DNA from: Thermodesulfovibrionales bacterium
Lineage (GTDB): Bacteria > Nitrospirota > Thermodesulfovibrionia > Thermodesulfovibrionales > SM23-35
Direction: 5' to 3'
DNA length: 41,177 bases
Assembly: GCA_031082155.1 (NCBI GenBank)
Contig: JAVHLL010000006.1
Location: forward strand, 64,952-106,128
Shown here: positions 32,396 to 41,135 of the stretch, in pieces
Position numbering within the stretch: position 1 is the first letter of the stretch
How the letters are laid out: each line of letters begins with the position of its first letter
Notes under the pieces: generated by a model
What the model was told of the DNA's origin: nothing
Databases searched by the model: none
What the model saw: the letters and a program-made list of their open reading frames with translations, nothing else
Position numbers and translations under genes: made by a program

Positions 32396-34188
32396 TGGCA
32401 AACCTTCAGCCAGAAGGCACCTGCAAAGCGGGAAACGGCAATGCGATCATCACGCTTCTCAATGTCAGCAAGTCATTTGTTACAGGGAAACGAACAATCC
32501 AGGCACTGGACAATGTAAGTGCTCGTGTGCAGAGATGTATGATAACCGGCCTTGTCGGACCTGACGGTTCAGGAAAAACAACCCTTATGAGATTGATCGC
32601 CGGCCTTCTGGAACCGGACAAGGGCACAGTAACCGCGCTCGGCAGGGATGCAACCGCTGAATCACTGCTGGTGCAGGCCTCAGCAGGGTATATGCCTCAG
32701 AGATTCGGCCTGTATGAAGATCTGACCGTTTCGGAAAATCTCAACCTTTATGCCGATCTCCAGGGAGTTCCGGGGGATGCACGGCACGAACGGTTTCGGG
32801 AACTCATGCACATGACAGGGCTGGGGCCTTTTGTTTCCCGGCTGGCAGGACGCCTGTCCGGAGGAATGAAGCAGAAGCTCGGACTGGCGTGCACCCTCGT
32901 GCGGTATCCGCAACTGCTGCTTCTGGACGAACCCACAGTGGGCGTTGACCCTGTTTCGCGCCGGGAACTCTGGTCTATAGTCTCCCGTCTCGTGCGAGAA
33001 GAGGGCATGAGCGTCCTCCTGAGCACCTCGTATCTTGATGAAGCCGAAAATTGCAATGAAGTAATCATGATGTTTGAGGGGCAGATCCTCGGCCAGGACC
33101 GGCCGGAAAAGTTCAGCAGCACCATGGAAGGCCGCACATTCACTGTATCGGTCCCAGGCATGAAAGGCCGTATTCTCCAGAAAAAACTGCTTATGCGCGA
33201 GGACGTAACCGATGCGATTGTACAGGGTGACTGCATCCGTCTTGTTATGCAAACACAGGGCAACCCCGATGCGTCTGCCCTTGTGCCCGATACGCCGGAC
33301 ATTACACTCAGGCCTGTTCAGCCACGCTTCGAGGACGCCTTTATCTCGGTGCTCAGGCAGCAGCGCTCAGCCAGGATTATGAACCGTGAGGAAGATACGA
33401 AGCCGGGTCCTTCTCCAGGAGGGAACGGAGGGAATGTAATCGAGGTGAAAAACCTGAAGAGGAGGTTCGGAGATTTCTATGCCGTGAAAGGCGTAACCTT
33501 TTCCGTAGAAAGAGGCGAGGTCTTCGGCCTCCTCGGCCCAAACGGTGCAGGCAAATCAACCACGTTCAGAATGTTGTGCGGCCTGCTGCCCCCGACCGAG
33601 GGCATGTTAAGCGTTGCAGGCCATGACCTCAGGAGGGCTCCTTCTGCAGCGCGTGCGCATATCGGCTACATGTCACAGAAGTTCTCCCTGTACGGGAACC
33701 TCAGCGTCAGAGAAAACCTGCGTTTCTTCATCAGTGTGTACGGACTCACGGGAAACGCCGGCCAGAAAAAAATCCAGTGGGCGCTGGACCAGTTCGAACT
33801 CGGCGATCATGCGGAATCCACAAGCAACGATCTCTCGCTCGGTCACAAACAGCGGCTTGCGATGGCATGCTCGCTCATGCATGAACCGGATATCCTCTTT
33901 CTCGACGAACCCACGTCCGGAGTCGATCCTCTCGCGCGAAGGGAATTCTGGCACCGTATCAATGCACTCGCAGAACATGGCATAACCGTCCTGGTCACCA
34001 CGCATTTTATGGAAGAGGCGGACTACTGCGACAGGCTGGCTATTATGACTGCAGGCGAGGTTCTTGCCCTCGGCACACCCGCTGAGATCAAGTCAGAAGT
34101 CCGGTCTGCTAAAATCCCGGAACCGACGATGGAAGACGCTTTTATCAGCCTCATTCAAACAAGTGCACGGGGAGAACGCGCTTCATGA
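32395..34188 (+). CDS. ybhF: Tandem ABC transporter ATPase, YbhF-like
   Basis: A 597-residue fusion of two ABC ATPase domains. Domain 1: Walker A GPDGSGKTT, signature LSGGMKQ, Walker B LLLLDEPTVGVDP. Domain 2 (from about 350): GPNGAGKST, LSLGHKQ, ILFLDEPTSGVDP. The second signature has Leu for Gly, which is common in such tandems. It powers export by the two downstream permeases. It overlaps the first permease gene by four bases (ATGA). Confidence 0.95.
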   Translation: MANLQPEGTCKAGNGNAIITLLNVSKSFVTGKRTIQALDNVSARVQRCMITGLVGPDGSGKTTLMRLIAGLLEPDKGTVTALGRDATAESLLVQASAGYMPQRFGLYEDLTVSENLNLYADLQGVPGDARHERFRELMHMTGLGPFVSRLAGRLSGGMKQKLGLACTLVRYPQLLLLDEPTVGVDPVSRRELWSIVSRLVREEGMSVLLSTSYLDEAENCNEVIMMFEGQILGQDRPEKFSSTMEGRTFTVSVPGMKGRILQKKLLMREDVTDAIVQGDCIRLVMQTQGNPDASALVPDTPDITLRPVQPRFEDAFISVLRQQRSARIMNREEDTKPGPSPGGNGGNVIEVKNLKRRFGDFYAVKGVTFSVERGEVFGLLGPNGAGKSTTFRMLCGLLPPTEGMLSVAGHDLRRAPSAARAHIGYMSQKFSLYGNLSVRENLRFFISVYGLTGNAGQKKIQWALDQFELGDHAESTSNDLSLGHKQRLAMACSLMHEPDILFLDEPTSGVDPLARREFWHRINALAEHGITVLVTTHFMEEADYCDRLAIMTAGEVLALGTPAEIKSEVRSAKIPEPTMEDAFISLIQTSARGERAS

Positions 34189-35348
34189 ACGGGAAACCCG
34201 GAGAATCCGGCCCTGCCGAATCCCGGAGGGCAGGGAGCAGGATGCGGCTCGCGGGTCTTGTGCGGAAGGAATTCCTCCAGATCCTGCGGGATCCCAGCAG
34301 CATTGCGATCGCTTTCCTGATGCCCGTTGTGCTCCTCTTCCTGTTCGGCTACGGCGTCTCACTCGATGCGGAACATATGCCGGTCGGCATTGTGGTTGAA
34401 AAGCCTGACCAGGATACTTCACGGTTTCTCGGGTCTTTCAGACAGTCCCGCTATTTCGAACCTGTTCTTCTCTCTACCATGCCCGAAGCAGTGGAGGCCC
34501 TAGAATCAGGGACTATAGACGCCATTATTCACCTCAGGCAGGACTTTTCAAAAAAGCGAAAGACTTCCGGAGATGCTCCTATGCAGGTCATCGTAAACGG
34601 AGTGGACGCGAATACCGCACGCATTCTCTCGGGATATATAGAGGGTGCATGGATCAGGTGGCTCGGACATGAGGCAATTGCAGAGGGGACGGACCTCAAA
34701 ATACCCGTGCAGATGGAGCATCGGGTCTGGTTCAACAGCGAACTGAGAAGCCGCAACTACCTCGTGCCCGGCCTCATAGCCATCATCATGACCCTGATCG
34801 GAGCCCTGCTGACCGCTATGGTGATGGCCCGGGAATGGGAACGCGGCACCATGGAAGCGCTTATGGTCACCCCTGTCGCACGGAGAGAAATAATCCTCGG
34901 CAAACTCATTCCCTACTTTACCCTCGGTATAGGCGGCATGGCGTTGTCCGTGCTTCTGGCAGTCTTCCTGTTCAATGTGCCGCTGAGAGGTTCGGTTATC
35001 GTGCTCTTTGCGGCTTCATCGCTTTTCCTGCTTACTGCATTGGGGATGGGGCTTCTCATCTCGATCCTTGCGAAGAACCAGTTTGTTGCAGGCCAGGCAG
35101 CGATAATCGTGACCTTTCTCCCTGCGTTCATACTCTCCGGCTTCATCTTCGACATCAACAGCATGCCTGCACCGATACAGGTGATCACCCATCTTATCGC
35201 CGCACGGTATTTTGTGGCAATACTCCAGACAATATTCCTGGCAGGCAATATCTGGTCCGTGATCGCATGGAATGCATTGGCACTGGTGGTCATGTCAACG
35301 GTATTCCTTGGTATCAGCCGGCGGAAATTCCGGAAACGTCTTGAATAG
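34185..35348 (+). CDS. ybhS: ABC-2 type permease, YbhS-like
   Basis: A 387-residue ABC-2 permease: N-terminal helix (IAIAFLMPVVLLFLFGYGVSL), a periplasmic domain of about 170 residues, then five membrane helices with the EWERGTMEALMVTPVARREI amphipathic loop of the family. It pairs with YbhR to form the exporter. In E. coli the system exports drugs and sodium or lithium ions; substrate here is unproven. Translation is coupled to the ATPase gene. Confidence 0.94.
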   Translation: MNGKPGESGPAESRRAGSRMRLAGLVRKEFLQILRDPSSIAIAFLMPVVLLFLFGYGVSLDAEHMPVGIVVEKPDQDTSRFLGSFRQSRYFEPVLLSTMPEAVEALESGTIDAIIHLRQDFSKKRKTSGDAPMQVIVNGVDANTARILSGYIEGAWIRWLGHEAIAEGTDLKIPVQMEHRVWFNSELRSRNYLVPGLIAIIMTLIGALLTAMVMAREWERGTMEALMVTPVARREIILGKLIPYFTLGIGGMALSVLLAVFLFNVPLRGSVIVLFAASSLFLLTALGMGLLISILAKNQFVAGQAAIIVTFLPAFILSGFIFDINSMPAPIQVITHLIAARYFVAILQTIFLAGNIWSVIAWNALALVVMSTVFLGISRRKFRKRLE

Positions 35349-35357
35349 AGGATAGCC

Positions 35358-36467
35358 ATGTGGAGGAGAGTTTTTGCTCTTACAGTCAAAGAATTCCTTG
35401 CCCTTCTGAAAGACAAGAAAAGCAGGCTGGTGGTTTTTATTCCACCCCTGGTCCAGCTGCTCGTCTTCGGCTATGCGGCGACCTTCGACCTGAAGAATGT
35501 CCCGTTTGCGGTCTATAATGAGGACAGAGGGAACTTTTCGAGAGAGCTGCTCTCCCGTTTCAGGGGTTCCGGGAATTTCACCGAGGTTGCGGCACTCCGG
35601 AACGAAGGGGAAATCTCTTCCGTCATCAACCGGAAAGAAGCGCTTCTCGTCATTCACATAGGGCCGGAATTCAGCCGTAATCTTCTGAAGGGTGGGACGA
35701 GCCCGGTGCAGGTCATTGTAGACGGCAGGAATTCGAATACAGCCATGCTCGCCATGAATTATGCCAGGACAATAGTGAACGAATTCAACAGAACGTGGAG
35801 TGAACGTTCAGGGAGAACCGGACCTCCTGCGCACCTTGTGACCCGCGCCTGGTTCAATCCGAACCTTGAAAGCCGATGGTTCATTGTTCCCGGTATTGTC
35901 GGCCTCCTTACTCTTGTCGTCACCACACTGGTCACCGCCCTTTCAGTCGCCCGGGAACGTGAGCAGGGCACATTCGACCAGCTGCTGGTAACCCCGATCC
36001 GTCCTGTTGAGATCATCATAGGGAAGACACTCCCCGGATTTTTCATCGGGATTGCCGAAGCCACGATAATCATTCTCGCAACGGTATTCTGGTTCGATAT
36101 TCCCCTGCGCGGAAGCGTACTCACACTCTATACGGGCATAATCCTTTTCATCCTGTCTGCCATCGGAATCGGACTTATGATCTCCTCCCTTGCGACCACC
36201 CAGCAGCAGGGACTGTTGGGCGCTTTCCTGTTTCTTGTCCCCGCGATTATTCTGTCGGGCTTCACGACACCCATTGCCAATATGCCGCCATTCCTGCAGG
36301 ACCTTACCCTTCTGAATCCCCTGAGATACTTCATGGTAATTCTGCGCGGAGTTTTTCTGGAAGGAGCGCCCTTTCACCGGCTGATCAATCAATTCTGGCC
36401 TATGGCCGTGATCGGCATGGTAAATCTGACTATTGCAGGATGGCTCTTCCGCCATCGTTTGTATTAG
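35358..36467 (+). CDS. ybhR: ABC-2 type permease, YbhR-like
   Basis: A 369-residue ABC-2 permease with the same layout as its neighbour: KKSRLVVFIPPLVQLLVFGY, a periplasmic domain, five helices, and the loop REREQGTFDQLLVTPIRPVEI. AGAGGA site upstream, nine bases after the previous stop. It is the last gene of the efflux operon; copy 2 of the 112-bp element begins 29 bases after its stop and may act as a terminator or mRNA 3' end. Confidence 0.94.
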   Translation: MWRRVFALTVKEFLALLKDKKSRLVVFIPPLVQLLVFGYAATFDLKNVPFAVYNEDRGNFSRELLSRFRGSGNFTEVAALRNEGEISSVINRKEALLVIHIGPEFSRNLLKGGTSPVQVIVDGRNSNTAMLAMNYARTIVNEFNRTWSERSGRTGPPAHLVTRAWFNPNLESRWFIVPGIVGLLTLVVTTLVTALSVAREREQGTFDQLLVTPIRPVEIIIGKTLPGFFIGIAEATIIILATVFWFDIPLRGSVLTLYTGIILFILSAIGIGLMISSLATTQQQGLLGAFLFLVPAIILSGFTTPIANMPPFLQDLTLLNPLRYFMVILRGVFLEGAPFHRLINQFWPMAVIGMVNLTIAGWLFRHRLY

Positions 36468-36496
36468 TCTTCGTCATTTATACAATTGATCTCTAT

Positions 36497-36608
36497 CATG
36501 GTGGATGCGGTATTTTTTCTCATTCTCGGGCTATCACCCTCCGAGGGAAATTCTGTTCCGTTCCCTCTCCACAGAATTTAAATCCGCAAAAATATCACAT
36601 CCACCATG
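36497..36608. repeat. 112-bp palindromic element, copy 2 (MITE-like)
   Basis: Same length as copy 1 and opposite orientation. The ends CATGGTGGATGC (36497) and GCATCCACCATG-like CACATCCACCATG (36596-36608) pair; with the reverse complement of copy 1 it shares about 30 bases at each end, including CTCATTCTCG on one side and AAATCCGCAAAAATA on the other. The center has diverged completely. No coding capacity. Confidence 0.75.
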
Positions 36609-36673
36609 TTTTATATGATCAGTTTTATGAATAAGAAAAGAACGGTCAGACGCTGTTTTTCATTGTTAAAGTT

Positions 36674-36702
36674 CGCTTTTATCAGGACATTTCGATTATA
36701 AT
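36674..36702 (+). promoter_or_regulatory. Promoter candidate of typA
   Basis: TATAAT (36697-36702) with CGCTTT (36674-36679) 17 bases upstream, preceded by GTT. The same GTTCGCTTT-N17-TATAAT pattern occurs ahead of the efflux operon. Start of transcription would be about 36709, 57 bases before the ATG. Confidence 0.5.
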
Positions 36703-36765
36703 AAAAGGCTTTGTTGCCGGAGACCATTCCCTGCAGCAACCCAATACAATACACTGGAGAATCAA

Positions 36766-38583
36766 ATGAGTAGTGTGAAGTGTGACGATTTCAGAAATAT
36801 TGCAATTATTGCGCATGTAGACCACGGGAAGACCACCCTCCTGGACGGTATGCTGAAGCAGGCCGGCATATTCCGTTCCCCGGAAAAGATGCAGGAGCGT
36901 ATCATGGACTCGATAGACCTCGAGCGTGAACGCGGCATCACAATCATGGCAAAGAACACAGCTGTTGAGTATAACGGCGTGAAGATAAATATCGTTGATA
37001 CCCCCGGCCATGCCGATTTCGGCGGAGAGGTTGAGCGGACACTCAAGATGGTAGACGGCGTTCTGCTTCTTGTCGATGCATCCGAGGGTCCTCTTCCGCA
37101 GACACGCTTTGTCCTGAAAAAAGCCCTTGAGCTGGGGCTCCCGCCGGTCCTTGTCGTGAATAAGATAGACAGGACAGACGCAAGGATCCAGGAAGTCCTG
37201 AACGAGGTCTATGACCTCTTCATCGATCTCGATGCCACAGAAGAGCAGCTTGACTTTCCGGTGCTCTACACAAATGCAAAGGCGGGTATTGCAAAAACAA
37301 ACCTGTTGCATGAATCTTCGAACCTTCAGCCGCTCTTCGAAACGATCCTGAATACCATCCCTCCTCCCGGAGATGACGCGACCTCTGCCCTTCAGCTTCT
37401 TGTCACGAACATCGACTACGACGATTATGTGGGAAGGCTGGCCATCGGGCGCATCTTCTCAGGGACAGTCAGGGTCGGGGATATCGTGGCTATGGTAAAG
37501 TCTGACGGCGGGACGATAAAAACAAAGGTCACCTCTCTCTATACTTTCCAGGGCCTTGAGCGGATTCCGGTAAAAGAAGCAGTTGCGGGAGATATCGTTT
37601 CTCTTGCAGGTATTGAGGGGATTACCATAGGCGATACGATCACAAGCGCCGAGACGCCCATGCCTCTCCCACGGATAACTGTTGATGAACCTACGATCTC
37701 CATCGTCTTTCAGGTCAATACCTCTCCATTCGCCGGGAGGGAAGGGACTTATGTCACGTCGAGGCATCTGCGGGAACGTCTCGAAAAGGAGCTTCTCTAC
37801 AACGTTGCGATCAGAGCCGATTTCTCCGGCACCGATTCCTTCATTATTCAGGGAAGGGGAGAACTCCAGCTTGCCATCCTCATCGAGATGATGAGAAGAG
37901 AGGGATACGAAATGGCAGTCTCGATGCCCGAGATCATTACGAAAACCATTAACGGAGCCGTCCATGAACCGATGGAAATCCTTGTTATAGACGTGCCGGA
38001 AGAATATGTCGGAGTGGTAACCCAGCAGGCGGGCATAAGGCGGGGGAAGCTCCAGAAGATGCAGAACAACGGGTATGGCAGGGTGAGGATCGAGTTCCGG
38101 ATCCCGTCACGCGGACTCATAGGTTTCCGGTCCCAGTTCCTCACCGACTCAAGGGGCACAGGCCTTCTCAATCACATCTTTGACGGCTATGAGCCCTGGC
38201 AGGGGTCGATCACCAAGAGACAGACCGGTGCACTCGTTGCCGACAGGCCTGGAAAATCCACGATCTATGCCCTTCACCACCTCCAGCCGCGCGGGGTCCT
38301 TTTTATCAGGGAGAACACACCCGTATACGAGGGCATGATCATCGGAGAGAACTCGCGCGACAATGATCTTGATGTGAATGTGATCAAGGAAAAGAAACTC
38401 ACGAATATGCGGGCGTCGAATGCCGACGAGGCCCTGCAGCTTGTTCCTCCCCGGCCCATGAGCCTGGAGCAGGCAATCGAGTTCGTCAGGGAGGATGAAC
38501 TTGTCGAGGTCACACTCCAGTCCATCCGGCTGCGGAAGAAGGTGCTCGAAGCAAACAGGAGGCCAAAGCTCAGCAAGGAGTGA
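36766..38583 (+). CDS. typA: Ribosome-associated GTPase BipA/TypA
   Basis: A 605-residue translational GTPase of full length. G1 [14 protein letters not shown], switch [11 protein letters not shown]3 [15 protein letters not shown]4 NKIDR. It continues with domain II, the EF-G-like domains III and V, and the BipA-specific C-terminal domain ([30 protein letters not shown]). BipA/TypA supports 50S assembly and stress adaptation. Upstream of the YchF-like GTPase gene by 63 bases, probably in one transcript. Confidence 0.97.
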   Translation: MSSVKCDDFRNIAIIAHVDHGKTTLLDGMLKQAGIFRSPEKMQERIMDSIDLERERGITIMAKNTAVEYNGVKINIVDTPGHADFGGEVERTLKMVDGVLLLVDASEGPLPQTRFVLKKALELGLPPVLVVNKIDRTDARIQEVLNEVYDLFIDLDATEEQLDFPVLYTNAKAGIAKTNLLHESSNLQPLFETILNTIPPPGDDATSALQLLVTNIDYDDYVGRLAIGRIFSGTVRVGDIVAMVKSDGGTIKTKVTSLYTFQGLERIPVKEAVAGDIVSLAGIEGITIGDTITSAETPMPLPRITVDEPTISIVFQVNTSPFAGREGTYVTSRHLRERLEKELLYNVAIRADFSGTDSFIIQGRGELQLAILIEMMRREGYEMAVSMPEIITKTINGAVHEPMEILVIDVPEEYVGVVTQQAGIRRGKLQKMQNNGYGRVRIEFRIPSRGLIGFRSQFLTDSRGTGLLNHIFDGYEPWQGSITKRQTGALVADRPGKSTIYALHHLQPRGVLFIRENTPVYEGMIIGENSRDNDLDVNVIKEKKLTNMRASNADEALQLVPPRPMSLEQAIEFVREDELVEVTLQSIRLRKKVLEANRRPKLSKE

Positions 38584-38646
38584 TCTTCCCAGGATACGAA
38601 ACAGAACGGTATCCATTTCATTTTTTATGCTCTTGAAGGAGGACCA

Positions 38647-39726
38647 ATGAAGGTCGCGATTACAGGCTTATCGAATTCAGGGAAAACAACAGTCTTCAAT
38701 GCACTGACAGGACTGAACAGTGATACAACAATCTATCCGACAATATCCGGCGAACCGAATATCGGGGTCGTAAAAGTGCCCGATCCGGAAATTGATACGC
38801 TTTCCGGAATCTATATGCCGAAAAAGACAACATACGCCACAATTGAATATATTGACTACATCGGTCTGACCAAGGGTGATTTCAAACAGAACAGGAAGGT
38901 CTTCGACCTGATAAAAGACGTTGACACTATCGTCCATGTCGTGAGGACCTTTTCCGATGAGTCTGTGGTTCATCCAATGGAAAGCATAAACCCTGTGAGG
39001 GATATTGAAACGCTTGAACTCGAACTGGTCTTTGCCGACCTTGCACTCGTTGAAACCCGCCTCGAACGTATGGAGGACGGCAAAAAACGGGGGAAGAAAC
39101 CTGACGAATCAGAAAGGAAACTGCTTCTGAAATGCCGGGATTTCCTTATGCAGGAAACTGCGCTGAGAGACGTGGAATTCACCAAAGAGGAGTTGAAGGC
39201 GATGAGCCAGCTGCAGTTTATCTCATCAATTCCGAAAGTTATTGTGCTGAATACCGGCGAAAGGGATGGCGACACAGAACATGTACAGACAGTTGAGTCA
39301 GCATTGCTGAACCGGTATCCGTCTGCACACACCATTGCCCTCTGCGGCAAAATCGAGATGGAAATCGCACAGCTTCCCGATGATGAAAAGGGGCCTTTCC
39401 TTGAGGAACTCGGCATCAAGGAGCCTGCGGCAAACAGACTTATACGGATATGCTATGAGATCCTCGGCCTCATATCATTCGTTACGGTAGGAGACGACGA
39501 AGTGAGGGCCTGGACTATCAGGAACAAAACGAATGCAGTGACTGCGGCGGGAAAGATCCATTCGGACATCGAGAGAGGATTTATCAGGGCTGAAGTCATT
39601 TCTTATGCTGACTTCATGAAATCAGGAGATATGCATACAGCGAGAGAAAAGGGGCTCCTGAGGCTTGAAGGCAAGACATATGAAGTACAGAACGGGGATA
39701 TTATTAATTTCAGGTTCAATGTGTAG
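38647..39726 (+). CDS. YchF-like Obg-family GTPase with TGS-type C-terminus
   Basis: A 359-residue GTP/ATP-binding protein. G1 is GLSNSGKTT (7-15), G3 EYIDYIGLTKGDF (cf. VDIAGLVKGA), and VLNTGERD stands at the G4 place where YchF has N-x-x-E. The C-terminal TGS-like region has AWTIRNKTNAVTAAGKIHSDIERGFIRAEVI and ends LRLEGKTYEVQNGDIINFRF, the usual YchF end. Sequence is clearly diverged from housekeeping YchF. GGAGG site upstream. Confidence 0.88.
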   Translation: MKVAITGLSNSGKTTVFNALTGLNSDTTIYPTISGEPNIGVVKVPDPEIDTLSGIYMPKKTTYATIEYIDYIGLTKGDFKQNRKVFDLIKDVDTIVHVVRTFSDESVVHPMESINPVRDIETLELELVFADLALVETRLERMEDGKKRGKKPDESERKLLLKCRDFLMQETALRDVEFTKEELKAMSQLQFISSIPKVIVLNTGERDGDTEHVQTVESALLNRYPSAHTIALCGKIEMEIAQLPDDEKGPFLEELGIKEPAANRLIRICYEILGLISFVTVGDDEVRAWTIRNKTNAVTAAGKIHSDIERGFIRAEVISYADFMKSGDMHTAREKGLLRLEGKTYEVQNGDIINFRFNV

Positions 39727-39814
39727 GCCAGATCAAAGAGAAACCGGGAGAGCTCTGTTTGTGCAGCGCGACTTGCTGAGTTCCCGGCAATTTCCTGACT
39801 GATACAAAAAAAGC

Positions 39815-39843
39815 TTGACAACCGTTCTGAATTGCGATATGGT
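39815..39843 (+). promoter_or_regulatory. Sigma-70-type promoter of the structured transcript candidate
   Basis: TTGACA (39815-39820), 17 bases, TATGGT (39838-39843). There is no protein-coding gene downstream on this strand, but a long inverted repeat ending in a T tract follows. Confidence 0.55.
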
Positions 39844-39849
39844 TGAAGT

Positions 39850-40013
39850 AAGAAGAGCGGGCTTACCAAAAGTGGTGGACTTGCTCCTCTCGAACTCAGC
39901 ACTAAAGTTGTAAGGTCGTAGGACGTAAAGTTGCAGACGTTAAAAGTCTTTAGCTGTATGTCTCAAGATGTACAATTTGCTGAGAAAGAGGGGAAGCAAG
40001 CACCACTTTTTTT
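39850..40013 (+). ncRNA. Candidate structured RNA (6S-like architecture)
   Basis: A transcript from the promoter at 39815 would run about 165 bases to a run of seven T (40007-40013). Its ends pair: 39868-39901 with 39978-40010 (GTGGTG, CTTGCT, CCTCT and CTCAGCA blocks find partners), with a looser middle containing CTAAAG/CTTTAG and TTGTA/TACAA partners. Long paired ends, an internal bubble region and a total near 165-185 nt resemble 6S RNA. I cannot match 6S sequence signatures by eye. An alternative is a miniature mobile element. Confidence 0.4.
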
Positions 40014-40115
40014 ATTGAATTCTCTCCCTTTTATTTCTTCTCCAGGTCTAACTCATTGAATTCATCAATTCTGTCACATCTGTCCAAAATATATGCTTGC
40101 CGCGCTGCAAATCAG

Positions 40116-40278
40116 GGGATATGGCTCAATTCCTTAAGCCAGATCACGGGTAATCCCGATGAGGCTGAAGACGAAGCGGAAGCCTCACGTATAAATTGAG
40201 TGCAAACATTATAGTCAGAAAAAAGCATGTACAGAAACAAAGGGAGTTTATCTGGCTTTAGGAATTGAGCCATATCCC
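40116..40278. repeat. 163-bp element with 29-bp terminal inverted repeats
   Basis: The ends 40116-40144 (GGGATATGGCTCAATTCC...) and 40250-40278 are complementary at 28 of 29 positions. Internal hairpins CGGG-TAAT-CCCG and GAGGCT...AGCCTC follow the left arm. No coding capacity. It looks like a MITE; no clear target duplication, though GCAAAT occurs on both sides (about 40107 and 40285). Confidence 0.65.
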
Positions 40279-40356
40279 ATAAAGCAAATTATTTTAAACA
40301 GGCGGGATGAAAAGAAAGGGAAGGAAAGATTTCTCCCCTTCCCCTGGAGTTTTTTC

Positions 40357-40932
40357 CTAAAACATATAGCCTATTTGTCCGCCGAGTCTCCAGTTACTGA
40401 GTTCAAAATCGTCGTGTTTGAATTCCTCGGTTATCTGATATTTCCCGTTAAAGCCGATAAAGATTTTCTCAAACATGTAGTTGACGTCGACAAAGAACTG
40501 TCCTCCGAATACCCAATCATCCGTGCTGTCGGACCCAAGCCCGTCCGAAATCTCGAATTCGCTATAGTTGTACGATATTCCCGCACCCAGATCTACAACG
40601 AGGTAGGGGCTAATCGGCAAGGCATATTTGGCATTCAATTCGACAGGAACATAGGTCAATTCTGTGTCGTAAGGACCGATTTCTCCTTCGGGGTGAGCGT
40701 ATCCGGCCTCAAGACCGAGGTACAGCTGCGGTACAAGCTGGGTATAGCCTTCCAGTCCGATATAGAGCGCCTTATCGACATCTGCGTCACCCAAATCTCC
40801 ATTCGTAAATTCTATGTATCCGAGTTTCACTGCGAGGTGCCCTGCTCCGAGCGACGCTTTTTCCGCTGCGTACGCCGATATACTGACGAACACAAATAAA
40901 AACATGCCTGCTACTACAATCGCTTTTTTCAT
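40357..40932 (-). CDS. Outer-membrane beta-barrel protein
   Basis: A 191-residue protein with a signal peptide (AIVVAGMFLFVFVSISAYA, cleavage after AYA) and about eight amphipathic strands alternating hydrophobic and polar residues (LAVKLGYIEFTN, LYLGLEAGYAHPEG, LVVDLGAGISYNYSEFEI, FFVDVNYMFEKIFIGFNGKYQI), ending in Phe (LGGQIGYMF), the outer-membrane assembly signal. Small OmpA/OmpW-like eight-strand barrel; transport or adhesion role unknown. AAAGGAGGTGAT site upstream. Confidence 0.92.
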   Translation of the reverse strand: MKKAIVVAGMFLFVFVSISAYAAEKASLGAGHLAVKLGYIEFTNGDLGDADVDKALYIGLEGYTQLVPQLYLGLEAGYAHPEGEIGPYDTELTYVPVELNAKYALPISPYLVVDLGAGISYNYSEFEISDGLGSDSTDDWVFGGQFFVDVNYMFEKIFIGFNGKYQITEEFKHDDFELSNWRLGGQIGYMF

Positions 40933-40971
40933 GTCTGTATCACCTCCTTTCTGTTCTTTTACCCAGGTTTC

Positions 40972-41037
40972 CAGTCAGGTTGTCTGCAAAAACGAGTCGT
41001 CTTCTGCAAGAGTTCATTGCACTTTGCAACCTGACTG
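40972..41037 (-). promoter_or_regulatory. Inverted repeat in the leader of the barrel gene
   Basis: CAGTCAGGTTG (40972-40982) and CAACCTGACTG (41027-41037) are exact complements 44 bases apart, between the promoter candidate and the start of the barrel gene. An RNA stem here could control translation or mRNA stability, or a protein may bind the DNA. Confidence 0.4.
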
Positions 41038-41106
41038 TCCCCTTCAATGCGTTATCCATATCTCTTCTACTTCTAAAAAAAGTATACTGAAATAAGACTA
41101 AAGATT

Positions 41107-41135
41107 CAAATATAATCCTGTTTTGGTAGTGTCAA
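41107..41135 (-). promoter_or_regulatory. Promoter candidate of the barrel gene
   Basis: On the minus strand TTGACA (41135-41130) is perfect; TATTTG follows after 17 bases (41112-41107), with TATATT two bases nearer as an alternative. It would give a leader of about 170 bases. Confidence 0.5.

Noticed and set aside
39868-40010. Protein-coding gene in the 39.7-40.3 kb gap
   Set aside because: Frames are short, interrupted and without ribosome binding sites; the region is better explained by inverted-repeat structures.
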